64,000 nucleotides of DNA from positions 1 through 64,000 of the forward strand of contig VIIQ02000292.1 in the NCBI GenBank assembly GCA_007449985.2, given 5' to 3'. Source of the DNA: Desmodesmus armatus (Eukaryota; Chlorophyta; Chlorophyceae; Sphaeropleales; Scenedesmaceae). The number at the start of each line of letters is the position of its first letter. Position 1 is the first letter of the stretch. A model generated the notes under the pieces. The model was not told the origin of the DNA, did no database searches, and saw only the letters and a program-made list of their open reading frames with translations. A program made the translations under genes and the position numbers. This document shows positions 48,204 through 59,700 of this stretch, piece after piece.

Positions 48204-51042
48204 AAAATTGGCTGGGATGCTGACGAGGCCTGCTGACACAGCAACAAAGTGCCAACCAGAGGGGGGAGCAATTATCAGTATGTCAGTGGCAGTGGGCTGG
48301 AAAAGACACCACCATTGTGTGAAATTGGAAGAGCCAATGGTGCAGTACCTGTTGGGTTTGGTGCTTGGGAGGTGTGAACCCTGCCACGGAGCTTTTCTGT
48401 TGAGACTGCACCCAGCATAGAACCCCTCTTCTCATTGCTGCACTTCTGCCTTGTCTTGAGCAGCCATGGGGTAACCGTGATTGTTGCAGCTGTGGATTGG
48501 TTAGCAAACACTGCATGGCTTCACTCTCAAGCAACTGCCACCCCTATACAGTGTATCGAAGTTGTTTCGTATTGGTGTGTAGGACGTATAAATCACAAGG
48601 GGCGAACGAAGAATAACACAACCCCGATCCCAACCAGACATTGACCGTTGCTTGGTGATCGTCACCCCGAGTCATCCGCAACCAATTCACGTAACAAGTG
48701 GTGCTCTCAGCTGTAAGTTAACACAATTGCGTAGTTTTGACCTCCATTACAGTGGTCAGGCAGTTTTGGGCAGGTGATGCAAGCAAAATAGCTGCATGTG
48801 CTGTGCTGTGCTGCTGACGATGGCTCTGCCCATCAGGTGCTTAAAGCACCATTTGAACTATAGAAGGAAGCGCCATCTGAAGTAACACGTAGGTATTTAT
48901 GGAAATTGATACCTCGCCCGGCCTGACTGGGATATTTCACCGACCAGTTGCTCATGGAGCTGTTGTTTTCCTTGCAATTGATTGAGCAACCATCGTCTGC
49001 GCAGGCATGCCACAACCCATCTCATGCCATGACGTGTGCGGGAAAAAGTTGCAGTTGTAGTACCTGACGTCAATTAAGGCTATGTGTTGCCTGAGAAGCC
49101 TTGGTAATCCCCTGCACGAGATTGGCCAAGTGTTGCCATTACCGCCGTGTTTTCTTTTGTGTAACCGTTGACACGCTGGCAGATGCGTCAATCAAATGCT
49201 TCATCTGCCAGTGCCTTGCCCTTGAGAGAATGCTGTGCATTTCAAGCTCCTGCTGCCCAAGGTAGAGACGAGTGCAACAAGTGCTGCTCCTCTCAAGCAG
49301 AAGGCGCGTGTCGCAACCCCAACCGCACTGCTGCATTGTGCACTTCCTCTTGAAAAAGACACGACAAAGAGAGTTCACAAAGGCACGCAGAAGGGGCTGG
49401 CGCATTGCCAGGCCTGCATGTACGTGCCATGCCCAACTTCAAAGATGTGGCGGACATGTGTGAGGCCGTATCACGGCTGCGTGAGGCCATCACACTCACT
49501 GCCAATGTCACCAAGGCCCAGTGTCACACCCACACATACTGTTCCACAAGCAGCCTGTGCGACACAAAGATGCTCCACTATCAGCAGCTGTACCAGTAGG
49601 GTTTGGGCAATGGCAACTGCTCATCATCATGGCGCTCAACCGCGCCTTTCTTGTGAGAAGACCCAACATATCGCCCGAATAAGCGACATCGCTATACTAG
49701 CTTGGGTCAACAGGATCCTGACATGCCTCACAACTGCAACATAGCGCACTGCTGCCTCGTCTGCAAATCCTCCCACACAGCACTTGGCCCTAGACACGTC
49801 AGCCTACCCTCGAGGGCTGTCCCTGCTTGGGGACAACGTCAACACACGCAGAAGTGACTGCATTGCAATTGCCTCAACTGGGTTACCCTGCAGACAAGCT
49901 GCTGTCGATGCGCTTGCAGAGCAAAAGGGACAAGGATCCAACCTGGGCAGTCAAGCTGTGTTGTTGACGAGGGTGGATCACACGAGCAGCGTGCTGCTTG
50001 TGCAGCTGTTGTGCTGCTATCGTGCAGTGCATGACAGGCAGTGGCATGCAACTTATGCATGACCAAAACACACCCTGTGTCGCTCCATGCACTCCATCGT
50101 CACTACCCAGATACACTTGATTGACACGCCCTGGAACATGTGCACGACACACAGTGATGCACTCAACTCAACTATGGTACAACTGGCGTGCAGCGCAGGC
50201 CCCGCGAACACAGGCAGACTGCATGCACGCTCTGAGAAAAGGACACCGTCAAATACAGCCTACCCAAACTGGAAATGCAAGGCAGCAAGGGCCGACAATT
50301 CTGTGGCCACACACAGGAGACTGAGCAGCAGTGGTGGCAAATGCTAGTCATGTCAAAAAAACACTTACAAATAGACAAGCAGCCAAGCCAAAAAGGCTCA
50401 AAACCCCCGCAAAAAATGCCGGAACCGCATGTGGCTGCAGGGGGCCTTTGATGCGGCCCTACTGCCACAGTCCCATCCCTCCTCGAGTGGGCTGCTGGCT
50501 GATTGGTGTAGCTAGCCGTGCCGCCACTGCTGCCACAGCTGCTGCGGAAGCATCACCCAGCAGCCTGCCTCACACCCGCTGGCCAACTGTTGCGTGCTGC
50601 GGCGTGCTGTGGCTTGCAGAGGTGCGTGCAAGCCCCCTGCACCCGCTGCAGCCACCGAGCCTGGCCGATGCCCAAAGCGACCTAAGCAACCAAAGGCCGG
50701 CCGCATTCACTGCTGTGGGCCAGTGCGCAGCTGCTGCAGTAGCCATCCTGCTGCAGCAAGCTACAGCTGCATGCACGCCCTGCTGTCCTGCAGCGGCGGT
50801 ATCGGTACTGACGCCTCCCTGCCAGCACATGCCGATGTTGGTGGCGCAGCTGCAGGCGCACCTGCTGCTGCCAACCCCACAAGGCACCTGCCACTGCTGC
50901 TGCCATCCCAGCTGCTGCTGCTACAGCTGCCACAGCTGCTGCATTGGACTTGATTCCCCGCCCCCATCACAAGTAGCTGCTGAGCGGCGGCAGCGCGTGG
51001 TACATGTCTGGTGGTGGAACGCTGCGCCGCGCTGTGCTGCTG
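48204..51042. other. Gene-free spacer
   Basis: Nearly 3 kb. Frames such as 49405-49599 (+) and 49784-50062 (+) are short and unlinked by splice sites. A possible upstream exon of the minus-strand gene (about 48418-48349) lies near the left edge. Nothing else is supported. Confidence 0.4.
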
Positions 51043-52103
51043 TTAGCTGGGTGGCCAGAAGCTGCTGGAGACCTTGACACCAGAGAGCCTGATGCCCAAC
51101 ACGATGATCAGGCCAACAAAGATGCAGCAGATGTCACCGAAGATGGAGTCCCCCAGGAAATCTGCACACAGCACCGTCGGGTGCGTGAACACCAGGTGTA
51201 ACAGGGGAGAAAGAGGTAGCAATTAGCGAGCAACGGGTGGGGTGTGCCAGAGGACTGGAAGAGGAAACGGCAATCGGCAGTGCTGACAGGGCTGCAGCTG
51301 CCGGGATCCACACCCTGGACAGCCAGGGCAACTACTGAGTGCTGATGCTGAGAAGTCCTGCTGGTGCTGACCTCTGCTACTGGCAGTCCAGTCTGCTGCA
51401 TTTTTACATACTGACAGGCCGTGCTGGTTGCATTACTGATAGCCAGCAGCTGGCTGACTCACAATCCAGGAGGCTCCAGACACCACGCCAAAAGATGATC
51501 ACCCCTGTCACGGCAGTGAGTGTGACTGCCACTGAGGCCAAGTCCTCCTCGAGTTCGTGCTCAAACTCAGTCAGCACATCAAGAGGCACCTCCTGCAATG
51601 TGGCAACAGCAGTAGCAACGGACGTGTGGGCTGCATGTGGGTGTCCAAGGCGATGTAGTCTGCAAGGCTGTGGTTGCTGGCAAGCAGACTGTTCACAGAC
51701 ACATGCGCAGGATGCTGAGAAGGCTGAGATGTATGTTGCAGTTTTGCCCCTGCCAGGCAGAGGGTCAGTGGACAAGCCCAGCACAGAATGCAATGGCACT
51801 CACGACAGGGACTGCTTCCTCCACAGCAGCTCGCAGCAGCTGGTCATCCTGGTCCTGCTGCTCCTGAGGCTGGCCTGGCTTTGAGCTGACATCGGTGAGA
51901 GTGTCGCCAAACTGCTGGGCCACACGAAGCTGGGTTGTTGAGGGTTTGGAAGCCAACAAGCTTCTGTTGTGCCATGCAGCTGCCCTCCTTGTGGCAAGTG
52001 GAGGCTGGCACGAGCGCTTCCTTGTATGGAACGTTTCAGAGGCTATACATGACAGTGGTTTGCGGGCCAGTGGGGCCACCACCATCGCCAGTGGAGTCTC
52101 CAA
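51043..52103 (-). CDS. Small two-helix membrane protein, probably plastid-targeted
   Basis: Three exons in phase: 52103-51804, 51592-51463 and 51161-51043, giving 182 aa. The first ~55 residues are Arg/Ser/Thr/Ala-rich and poor in acids (METPLAMVVAPLARKP onward), consistent with a chloroplast transit peptide. An acidic/Gln-rich linker follows (QPQEQQDQDDQ). Next come an amphipathic acidic segment, DVLTEFEHELEEDLASVAV, and a hydrophobic helix running into FWRGVWSLLDYFLGDSIFGD. A second helix, ICCIFVGLIIVLGIRLSG, ends in a short tail SSSFWPPS. The WRGVWSLLD motif and the FWPP ending look like conserved features, but I cannot name the family. It is divergent from the tRNA methyltransferase, with 327 bases between starts. 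Confidence 0.8.
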
Positions 52104-52430
52104 GAAGGACGTGGACGAAGCAAAGTCGCTGTGAGCAGGTTGTACACAATATAATTCCTTGGAAGACAGAAAGAGTTGCGATGGTAATCATGCCGTGCCT
52201 CTAGGGTTAGCCTGGCTTCCAGGGGAAGTGGTTTGAAAGTGGTTGGCAACTGCCTGCATTGTGAACACACATGAACATCAGCATGGCTGAGCTACATGAT
52301 TGACACGAGTGTGCAAGTGAATGTCTTCCTTGCAACATTACAAGTCCCCAAACACAAGTGCTGCCAAGTCAGCATTGCTGCCTCCCCATTAGGCGGCACT
52401 GCTGCCGGTGTAGTCACGTGTCTGTCAAGC
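52104..52430. promoter_or_regulatory. Shared divergent promoter region
   Basis: The 327-base gap between two divergent start codons (52103 minus, 52431 plus) must hold both 5' untranslated regions and promoters. No specific element was identified. Confidence 0.5.
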
Positions 52431-55400
52431 ATGCAGTGCCTCAGGCCACCTGGCGGTCTTCTAGGCCTGCACAACACTCGTCTACATAGTCCAAACCTCT
52501 TCTCAGCAGCCACCAGTGAGCTAGCAGCAGTTGGATGGCCTCGGACTGTGGTGCGTGCAGCACACCAGGACCTGCCCAGGATCCCAAAGCCACCCAAGCA
52601 GCACAAGGTGTGGCTGTTGTCTCAATCACACAGTGAGAAAATCTATATTGATATCAGAACCAGTCAGAACAGCACTACATCATGGTGTTTGTACGTGAAG
52701 CCGTGCATGGCCCTGCCAGCCAGTTTTTAGGCAATTTCCCGCCTCATGCAATAGTTGTGGGTGGCTGATGAGGGTAAAGGCAGCCTGTCACAACTACTGG
52801 CCAAGTCTCCTGCAGTCAAACAGCTGCACTCTGCTGCAAGAACACCTGCTGCTGCTTCACACAGGCCCCCACGGTTCTGGCTGACAATGAGGGGTCGCCC
52901 TTCCACGAGCTGGGACTCAAGGAGGTCATGGATGGGGTGAGCAGCAGGCAGGCAGGCGTACATGCAAGAGCAGCAGCAGGAGCAACGGCAGCAGGCAGGC
53001 ACGCAGCAGCAGCAGGATGTACAATCAAGAGCAGGCAGGAGCATGAGCAGCAGCAAAGACAGGCATGCAGGATCAAGTAGCAGCAGCACCAGACCAATGG
53101 AGCTTGCTTGACGTCATGGTGGTGAGCGCTGACACATCCTGCCCCATTTCGCCTCTCGACCTTGCCTCCCTGCCCTTACCCCCCTCCCAACCCCCCCCCC
53201 CCCCCTTCGCAGTTGGGCCGTGTGCGTGTACGTCAGCACGTCAATCCTCTGGCATCAAAGTTCCAGCGCCCCACACCCACTGTAGACTGGGCCAAGGTGT
53301 ACAAGGACCCCTCACGGCCGCTGTTTGTGGTGCGTTATTGGCCTCGCGCTGTATGCTGCCATACTGTTCCGCTGACCAGTGCTCATGTCTGTATGTAACA
53401 ATCCTGCCTACCAGCAAAGGGCCAGTTACTACTTGCTTGGGAGAAGGGAGGCTTCCAACCCTGCCTGGCCTATCACGGCACATGGTCTGCATACTACTCA
53501 TCCTGCGGCTCGCCTGCAACGTAAGTTGCGTGTCCTTACTGCATGTTGATAGTGACCTGGCGGTCTATACATGAGAGGGCTACGTCACAGTGTTGCTCAT
53601 TGCTTGACGGGATGTTGCGCTGTGTTGTGCTATGCCCATCGTGTGTTGCTGTGTCAGGACATGGGCTGTGGCCCGGGCCGCTTCTTACTGCTGCTGTGCC
53701 GACACCATACACGTCAGCAGCACCAGGCCATGAACTACCTAGGTTTGGAGATCCGTGAGCCGGTGAGAATACTGTCTTCTGCGCTCAGCCTCCTATTTGT
53801 CATCCTGCTTTGTCAATTCATCCGGGGCTGCACTGGTGTTGCTACCATATGTTTTCTGCACAGCGTCGTCACTGCATGCAATGCACACCGCCCTGTCACA
53901 GATTGCACGCTGATGGTTCTCCTAGCTGGCACCACTGGCGCACACAGCATAGGATTGCTCGCAGGTCACTCGCATGTACTCCATATGTGCAACACATCCA
54001 CAACATCGTCCGCGCCATCGTCACCATCGCATGTGCCTTGCTGCTGTCTCTGATTAACTCCAGCTGGTCGAGCGTGCCAACAAGTGGTGTGAGGAGCTGG
54101 GCATGCAGGACAGCGTGCATTTCTTGTTCACAAACGTCAGTGTGTCGTTAGCAGGTGCGTCAAACAGATGCATCAGCCGCGGTTGCTTACAGCCTGTATA
54201 CATGCCAGGGTTTGGCAAGAACGAGGCACATAAGTTATGACATGCGGATGTTTCCTTGCCAAAGTTTCTGCTGCTTGCTGTTACTGGGGTCTGTGGCCAC
54301 CTTGGCTGCTCAGGATTGTGCCAAAAACCGGCCTCCTGATCATGTTTTGGGTCGAGCACCCCTGCATGCCTCATAGGGTATGAGTCATGCCTGAACACAA
54401 CGTCCCATCCCGCAGGGCTGTTGGAGAACTACCCTGGTCCCGTAGCCGCCCTGGCTGCTCAGATGCCTGACCCCCACTTCAAGAAGCGCCACAGGAAGCG
54501 GCGCATGGTGCAGCCCTCTGTGGTGCAGGTGGCACGAGAGAGGCTCATGCCCGGGGGTAAGTGGGGCCGTCATTTCAGCTTGGCTTATGTGCTGAGGCTG
54601 GTAGTGCATGGATCCAACTGCGGCAGTCCATAATTTTTGGAGATCCAGCGTTAGACTATGACAGGGTGTCATATGACTGCAGCTCAAGAAGTACTTGGAT
54701 AGTTTGTACGGTGTTGCCAATGTCATGCTGTGAGTGGGGGTTGGGGGTGGGGATGAGGGTGAGGGTGGGGTAGGGTGTGTGTGGTGGTGCAGGTAGGGGT
54801 AGGGGGCCCTGACTTCAGCTTGGTGTGTGTGAGTGCCTTTGGCCGATTGTGCGTTGTGGAGTGCATCATTGTGTGTGTGTGGGGGGGGGGGTGTTACAAG
54901 TGGATACTTTCAATGTTGGGCGGTGCTCTCCACACTTGATGCACCGGTCTAGTCCGTGAAGGTAGACGCACATGTCTCATGAGACCTGCAGCAAATTGGC
55001 AAACAAGACCAGCCCTTTTCTGCCCCTGACCAAGATCAGGACAGCTTTATTCCTGCATGCAGCCAGGCATGTGCCTGGATTTTGTCACCAATGTCAAGCT
55101 GCGTGTGTTGAGGGGGGGGGGGGCAGAGGGGGGCTGCCGCGGTTGGAAGCCTTCCAACATTGTTTGAAACAGACAATTGACAATAAAGCATCTTTGTTGC
55201 ATGCAATGCTCAATCAACCCAGCTGCACCCCCCCCCCCCCGCCCGCTGCAATGGCATCATTGTTACTGCTGCTGCTGCTGTCCTGCCAACAGGCCAGGTG
55301 TTCCTGCAGTCTGATGTGCTGGATGCAGTCGCTGCCATGCGGGATGAATTTGAGCAGCATGCAGGTGGCCTCTCGCTTGACTGACTCATCTCCACATATC

Positions 55401-55926
55401 ATGACATGCATGATGGTGCACTAGTAGTGACATCACTGATCGGCTGGCAGGCGCACTTTGAACTGAAGGGCATCACTCTTTAGGGTCTGATGAAACACGT
55501 TTGACGATATGTGTGTGTGCAGGAGATGTGTTGGAGCTGTCGCCCCTGCACGACACGGCACCAGTCTTTCATTGGACGCGGGAGCAGGAGTATGCAGCGC
55601 TCGCAGCAGCAGCTGGGGTGCCGTCGGTCGAGCAGCAGCAGCAGCATGAGGCTTCACCTAATGATGCTACAGCAGCCAGCGCTGGTGAAAGCACCAGCGG
55701 CACAAGCAGCGGTGCAACCGGCAGCGAAGAAGAAGAGGTGCAAGCTGAGGATGGCAGTAGTGAAGGGTTTAGTGAAGCGGGGGAAGGCAGTGTACCCTTT
55801 GTATCGACTTGGGCAGCAGGCGGGTGGCTGGTTGACAACCCACTGGGTGTGCCGACTGAGCGGGAAAACTATGTGCTGAGTCAAGGGGGCAAGGTGTTCC
55901 GGGTGCTACTTGTCAGACGGGAGTGA
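52431..55926 (+). CDS. tRNA (guanine-N7)-methyltransferase (TrmB/TRMT8 type)
   Basis: SAM-dependent enzyme that methylates G46 in the variable loop of tRNA. Eight exons: 52431-52607, 52865-52936, 53213-53329, 53658-53762, 54064-54154, 54416-54556, 55293-55364, 55523-55926; 392 aa with all phases matching. The first ~45 residues look like an organellar transit peptide. Family signatures follow in order: RVRVRQHVNPLASKF with DWAKVYKDPSRPLFV, the SAM motif DMGCGPGRF (123-131), NYLGLEIREPLVERANKW, the catalytic/tRNA-binding block PDPHFKKRHRKRRMV (205-219), GGQVFLQSDVLD and a terminal WLVDNPLGVPTERE. Layout matches the plant organellar TrmB type. The last exon has an acidic Ser/Gly-rich insert of about 75 residues not needed by the fold. 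The acceptor of exon 3 is preceded by a run of 15 C. Confidence 0.95.
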
Positions 55927-55966
55927 CTGTAAGGTACATGGCCTGGTCAGGCGGGAGTGACTGTAA
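55917..55966 (+). repeat. Duplicated stop region with TGTAA motifs
   Basis: CGGGAGTGACTGTAA at the TrmB stop is repeated 34 bases on. Each copy carries the stop codon and a TGTAA (55928-55932 and 55962-55966). The second is the more plausible polyadenylation signal. Confidence 0.8.
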
Positions 55967-56644
55967 CATATTTGTGACTGAGAGGAGATGTTATCCAAGG
56001 CATGGCTTCTGCATGTGTGCTGCGAGCAGTTTGTGGTGGCTTTTTCTGAATTGCTCACTCAGCCAGATCACACAAGCTCTGCTGCTACCACCGCTGCAGT
56101 GCACTTCCTGGGCCGCCAACGCCACACAATACACAAACTACTATACCATACATCCCACTGAATAGTGGGAGGCACGCGAGCGAACACAGCGCCGGCGCTG
56201 TGTGCACGCGCCTGTCTAAAGCACTGCTGCTCAACCCCCTCACTGCAATATGGTGGCTGCAGCATGCGCTGCCTGGCGACCCGAAGTGGCATCACCAACA
56301 CATCATCATATGAGACGCACACTTCAGCATTTGTCAATGTTGCATGCCTGCTAGTACTGTACTCACAGCCAGGGATGCCAAGGAGCGAGTCATTCGCCAG
56401 ACCAGGCCTTCTGCCAGCTGCTGCACCCCATGGCTGGCTGCTAACAACTGCTGACAAACATCATGCGCCACGACAGCATAACATCACTGCATGGTGACCA
56501 ACACTACAATACAGTCAATGGGATGGACAACCACAGTCTCATCCCCGGCACTAGCGTCACATCACAGCATGGTACAGACAGAGCAGGTACAAAAGCTCCA
56601 GCACTGTACAACGCTGCGATCACACATGTCACACCAGAAATGTG

Positions 56645-56689
56645 ATCACAGCCCTGAACTCAGGAAGCTGGCCATCATGTCCTGCAGGG
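56645..56689 (-). repeat. Duplicate of the last ~44 nt of the methyltransferase gene
   Basis: Copies 56783-56826, the stop codon and last coding bases, 138 bases downstream of the stop. ACAGCCCTGAACTCA and AGCTGGCCATCATGTCCTGC are shared. Confidence 0.9.
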
Positions 56690-56782
56690 TAGTGACACTG
56701 TGCCACTCAGCGCTAGCCTCATAGTACTGTGTAGCACAGACACTGCACTGCAAGTACAAGGTTCAACATCCCCAGCCCGCAA

Positions 56783-59700
56783 TTACAGCCCTGAACTCAA
56801 AAAGCTGGCCATCATGTCCTGCAGGTGCTGCACCGCAGCCTGCAGCTCTGCAGGACTCGCGTCAGGCTTGACAGTTGGTATGACGCTGCGGGGAATGCCC
56901 AGGTCAACAGCATCTGTCACCAGGGAGCCATAGGCTGCATGCCACTGATCCAGCAGCTTTGAATTCTGCCCTGCAGCACCACCTGCAGGCAAGGCACCAG
57001 GCATGCACACATCCATATGGTACGAGCAGGCAACAAAATAGACCTGCACTGCTATGTTACATGATACACTGATCCAGCAGCTTCTGCCCTGCTGCACCAC
57101 CTGCAGGCAAGGCACCAGGCATGCACACATGGATGCAGGTAGGCGAACAGGTATGCAAACGAATGATATCAGCACCCAAACTGCTGCTTTACAGGCAGGT
57201 GCCTCCTGTTCAAGGCAACTCTTGCATGTGTACATGAAAGCGAAGGAGTGTTGTTTGGGTGGTGTAAGGCCACTGTGCTTGTATGTGCAGCATGGCAGGC
57301 ACCTGTCTAACATGTACCGTGCTTCAGCAGCTGAGGCTGTGTGAGGCGCTGGCATGTTTTTGGCACCTGTGCAAACAGTTTGGCAGGGCGTCAGGTGCTG
57401 CCTGTGTAAAGCTGTGTAAAGTTGCCTTTGCCTGGTTGTTGTGTGTGTGTGGCCAGCTGGTGGAAGGCCGGCCCCCATCCCTGCTAATCAAGAAGGTACC
57501 ATGGTGTTGATTGGTAGGTCACTGGCATCACACAATGACAAAGAGTGACAGCTGACGCCTTACCTGTCAAGCTCGCTGCTGGATTTGCTGGTGGCTGCAG
57601 TACAGGGCTGCTGCTGTTGCTACTGCCAGGGTGGCTGGGTTCGGAGGTAGCAGTGGGTGTGGGGTCTGCGCTATTAAGCTTTACCGCTGCTGCTCCTGGA
57701 GGGGTGGAGTCCTCTGCCGCTTCTGCCAACCCTGCTAGGCCAGGCTGCATGGCGCAATAAAGAAGCATGGGCAGCAGCATGAGGTGTTTCAAGCAAATCG
57801 AGAGATGGCTGATGAACATGCGGGGCTTATGTTTTATACAGAACCAGCCGCCCATTGTGTCGACAGCCTGCAGAGTGGGTGACAGTAGCCTGGCAACACA
57901 CTGTGTCAAACTGGATCGCCTGTTGCTGAGTATCACGCGATCCAGGTTGATTGCATGATAATGTGCTGTGGCTTGACAGTTGCTGTGGCTTGACAGCAGC
58001 CATACGAGCTAGTACTTCAGTACAACAGTGACTGCTCAACGGTGGGACTATCGACGTATGTTGACCAGCAGGACGATAACGTACCTTTGTGAACCAAGCC
58101 TGCACATTTTCTGGCCGCATGTCAACAGCTGCCATGTCAGCCTCAGCAGCTCCCGCAGTCCAATCAGAAGACTTCCAAGCAACCAGGACCTGCAACTGAA
58201 GGTCAGGGCCAACTTGACCTTGATTGTGTTCACCATCTGCGCCAGCGGCACTGCTGTTGCTGTTGTTTGGCCCTGTGGCCATACACCCCTCGGCTTGCTT
58301 GGCAGCGTACACTTTACCGTTGCCACTGCTGTTGTTGTCACTGCTGTGTGGCTGTTGAGCAGCCTGGTGCTGAATAGGGTGCGCCCCAGCAGCTACGGAA
58401 GGCTGTCCTGCTTGCTGGTGTGGCCGCTGCTGTGCCATGCGTTGCGCTGCAGCAGCACTTGCAGGACTGATATTGACCTTAGTAGTTTGCTGTGCTGGGC
58501 CGCTGCTTGTTGCCTGCTGCATGCCGCGCACCATGCGGTCTGCAGCTGCTGGGCCGTCCAACACCATGGGTGTGCTGAACCCATTGGCAGCTATGATCCT
58601 GCAGGACATACATGGACACATGATGTCAGCACATATGCATGCAGCGGTCACGGCAAGGATACTGCAGGACAATACACACCGCCCTGACGTCAGCACACAT
58701 GCATGCAGGCCATGTCACGCTATCATCAAAAAACCCTGAGTAAAAACACAGGAAGAAAGGGAGGGAAAGTGACTCACGCTTGCAGCAGTTGTGTGCGCTC
58801 CTGCATGCTCCTGCTGAGCCAGCCTGCCAGAGCCTTCTCCCTGAAGCAATCAGGGCCAAAAGCAACCACCAACATGCCACCTGGCCGCAACACCCGGCTG
58901 GCCTGCAGCACAAGCACGGCACATGCTGTAAGGATGTAAGTAAGTACGCGTATGGTGAACCACTGAGAGGGGTGTGCATGTCTAGCATGTTAGACTACCA
59001 CACCCCCCCCCCCCACATGGGCACATGCAGCCTTGTGGAGGCATTGCTGGCGATTGTTTCGTGCATGGTACCATGTAGCTGCAGCGCAAGTCAAGAGGGT
59101 GCAGGGGAAAAGACATGCTGTACTACGGCACAGATTGCAGCAGTACGCCGTGTGTGCTAATCGATGACTGATACAGGCCCAACTGGTGCAATGCATCCAT
59201 GTGCTTCACGTGCTCAGTAGCGCAGTGTTGCACTCAGCTTGCGCTTTCAGCAGCGCCCCTCACCGTCGCCGTCACAGCGTCCCTGTCAGAGCAGTGCTCA
59301 ATCAGCATCAGCACACTGCTGTCACATCGGCCAACAGCAACCGGTAAGCCTCTCAGTCACACTCTCAATGATCCTCTCAGTGACACAACAGACAAATTTT
59401 GTAGAGTGTCACTGTAACTGTAACTGTAACTGTAACTGTAAAACTCACCTCCGCCACCACGGTCTCCACTTGTGTGAGGTACTGTATGCCGTTGACACAC
59501 AGCACCACATCATAGCTGGAGTCTAGCTGCTCCAGCAGCAGGGGCTGCAGGTTCAGATCCTGCAGGAAGGGTGGGGGTGGGCAGCGCAGTTGGTTATCAG
59601 GGCAAGATCGCTCCCCATCATCTTTCTAACTTGTGCATAGGCAGTCCGGCAGGAGGTGCGGTTCTTACTGACAGATGTGCTGTCAGCAGCTATCTGTAGC

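Noticed and set aside
48690..48715. Retrotransposon primer-binding-site-like sequence (TGGTGCTCTCAG)
   Set aside because: No flanking long terminal repeat pair and no reverse transcriptase or integrase frames nearby.
52755..52940. Short frame starting MWVADEGKG as the TrmB start
   Set aside because: It is out of frame with the family-like segment LADNEGSPFHELGLKEVMDG, which instead joins in phase to the exon ending at 52607.
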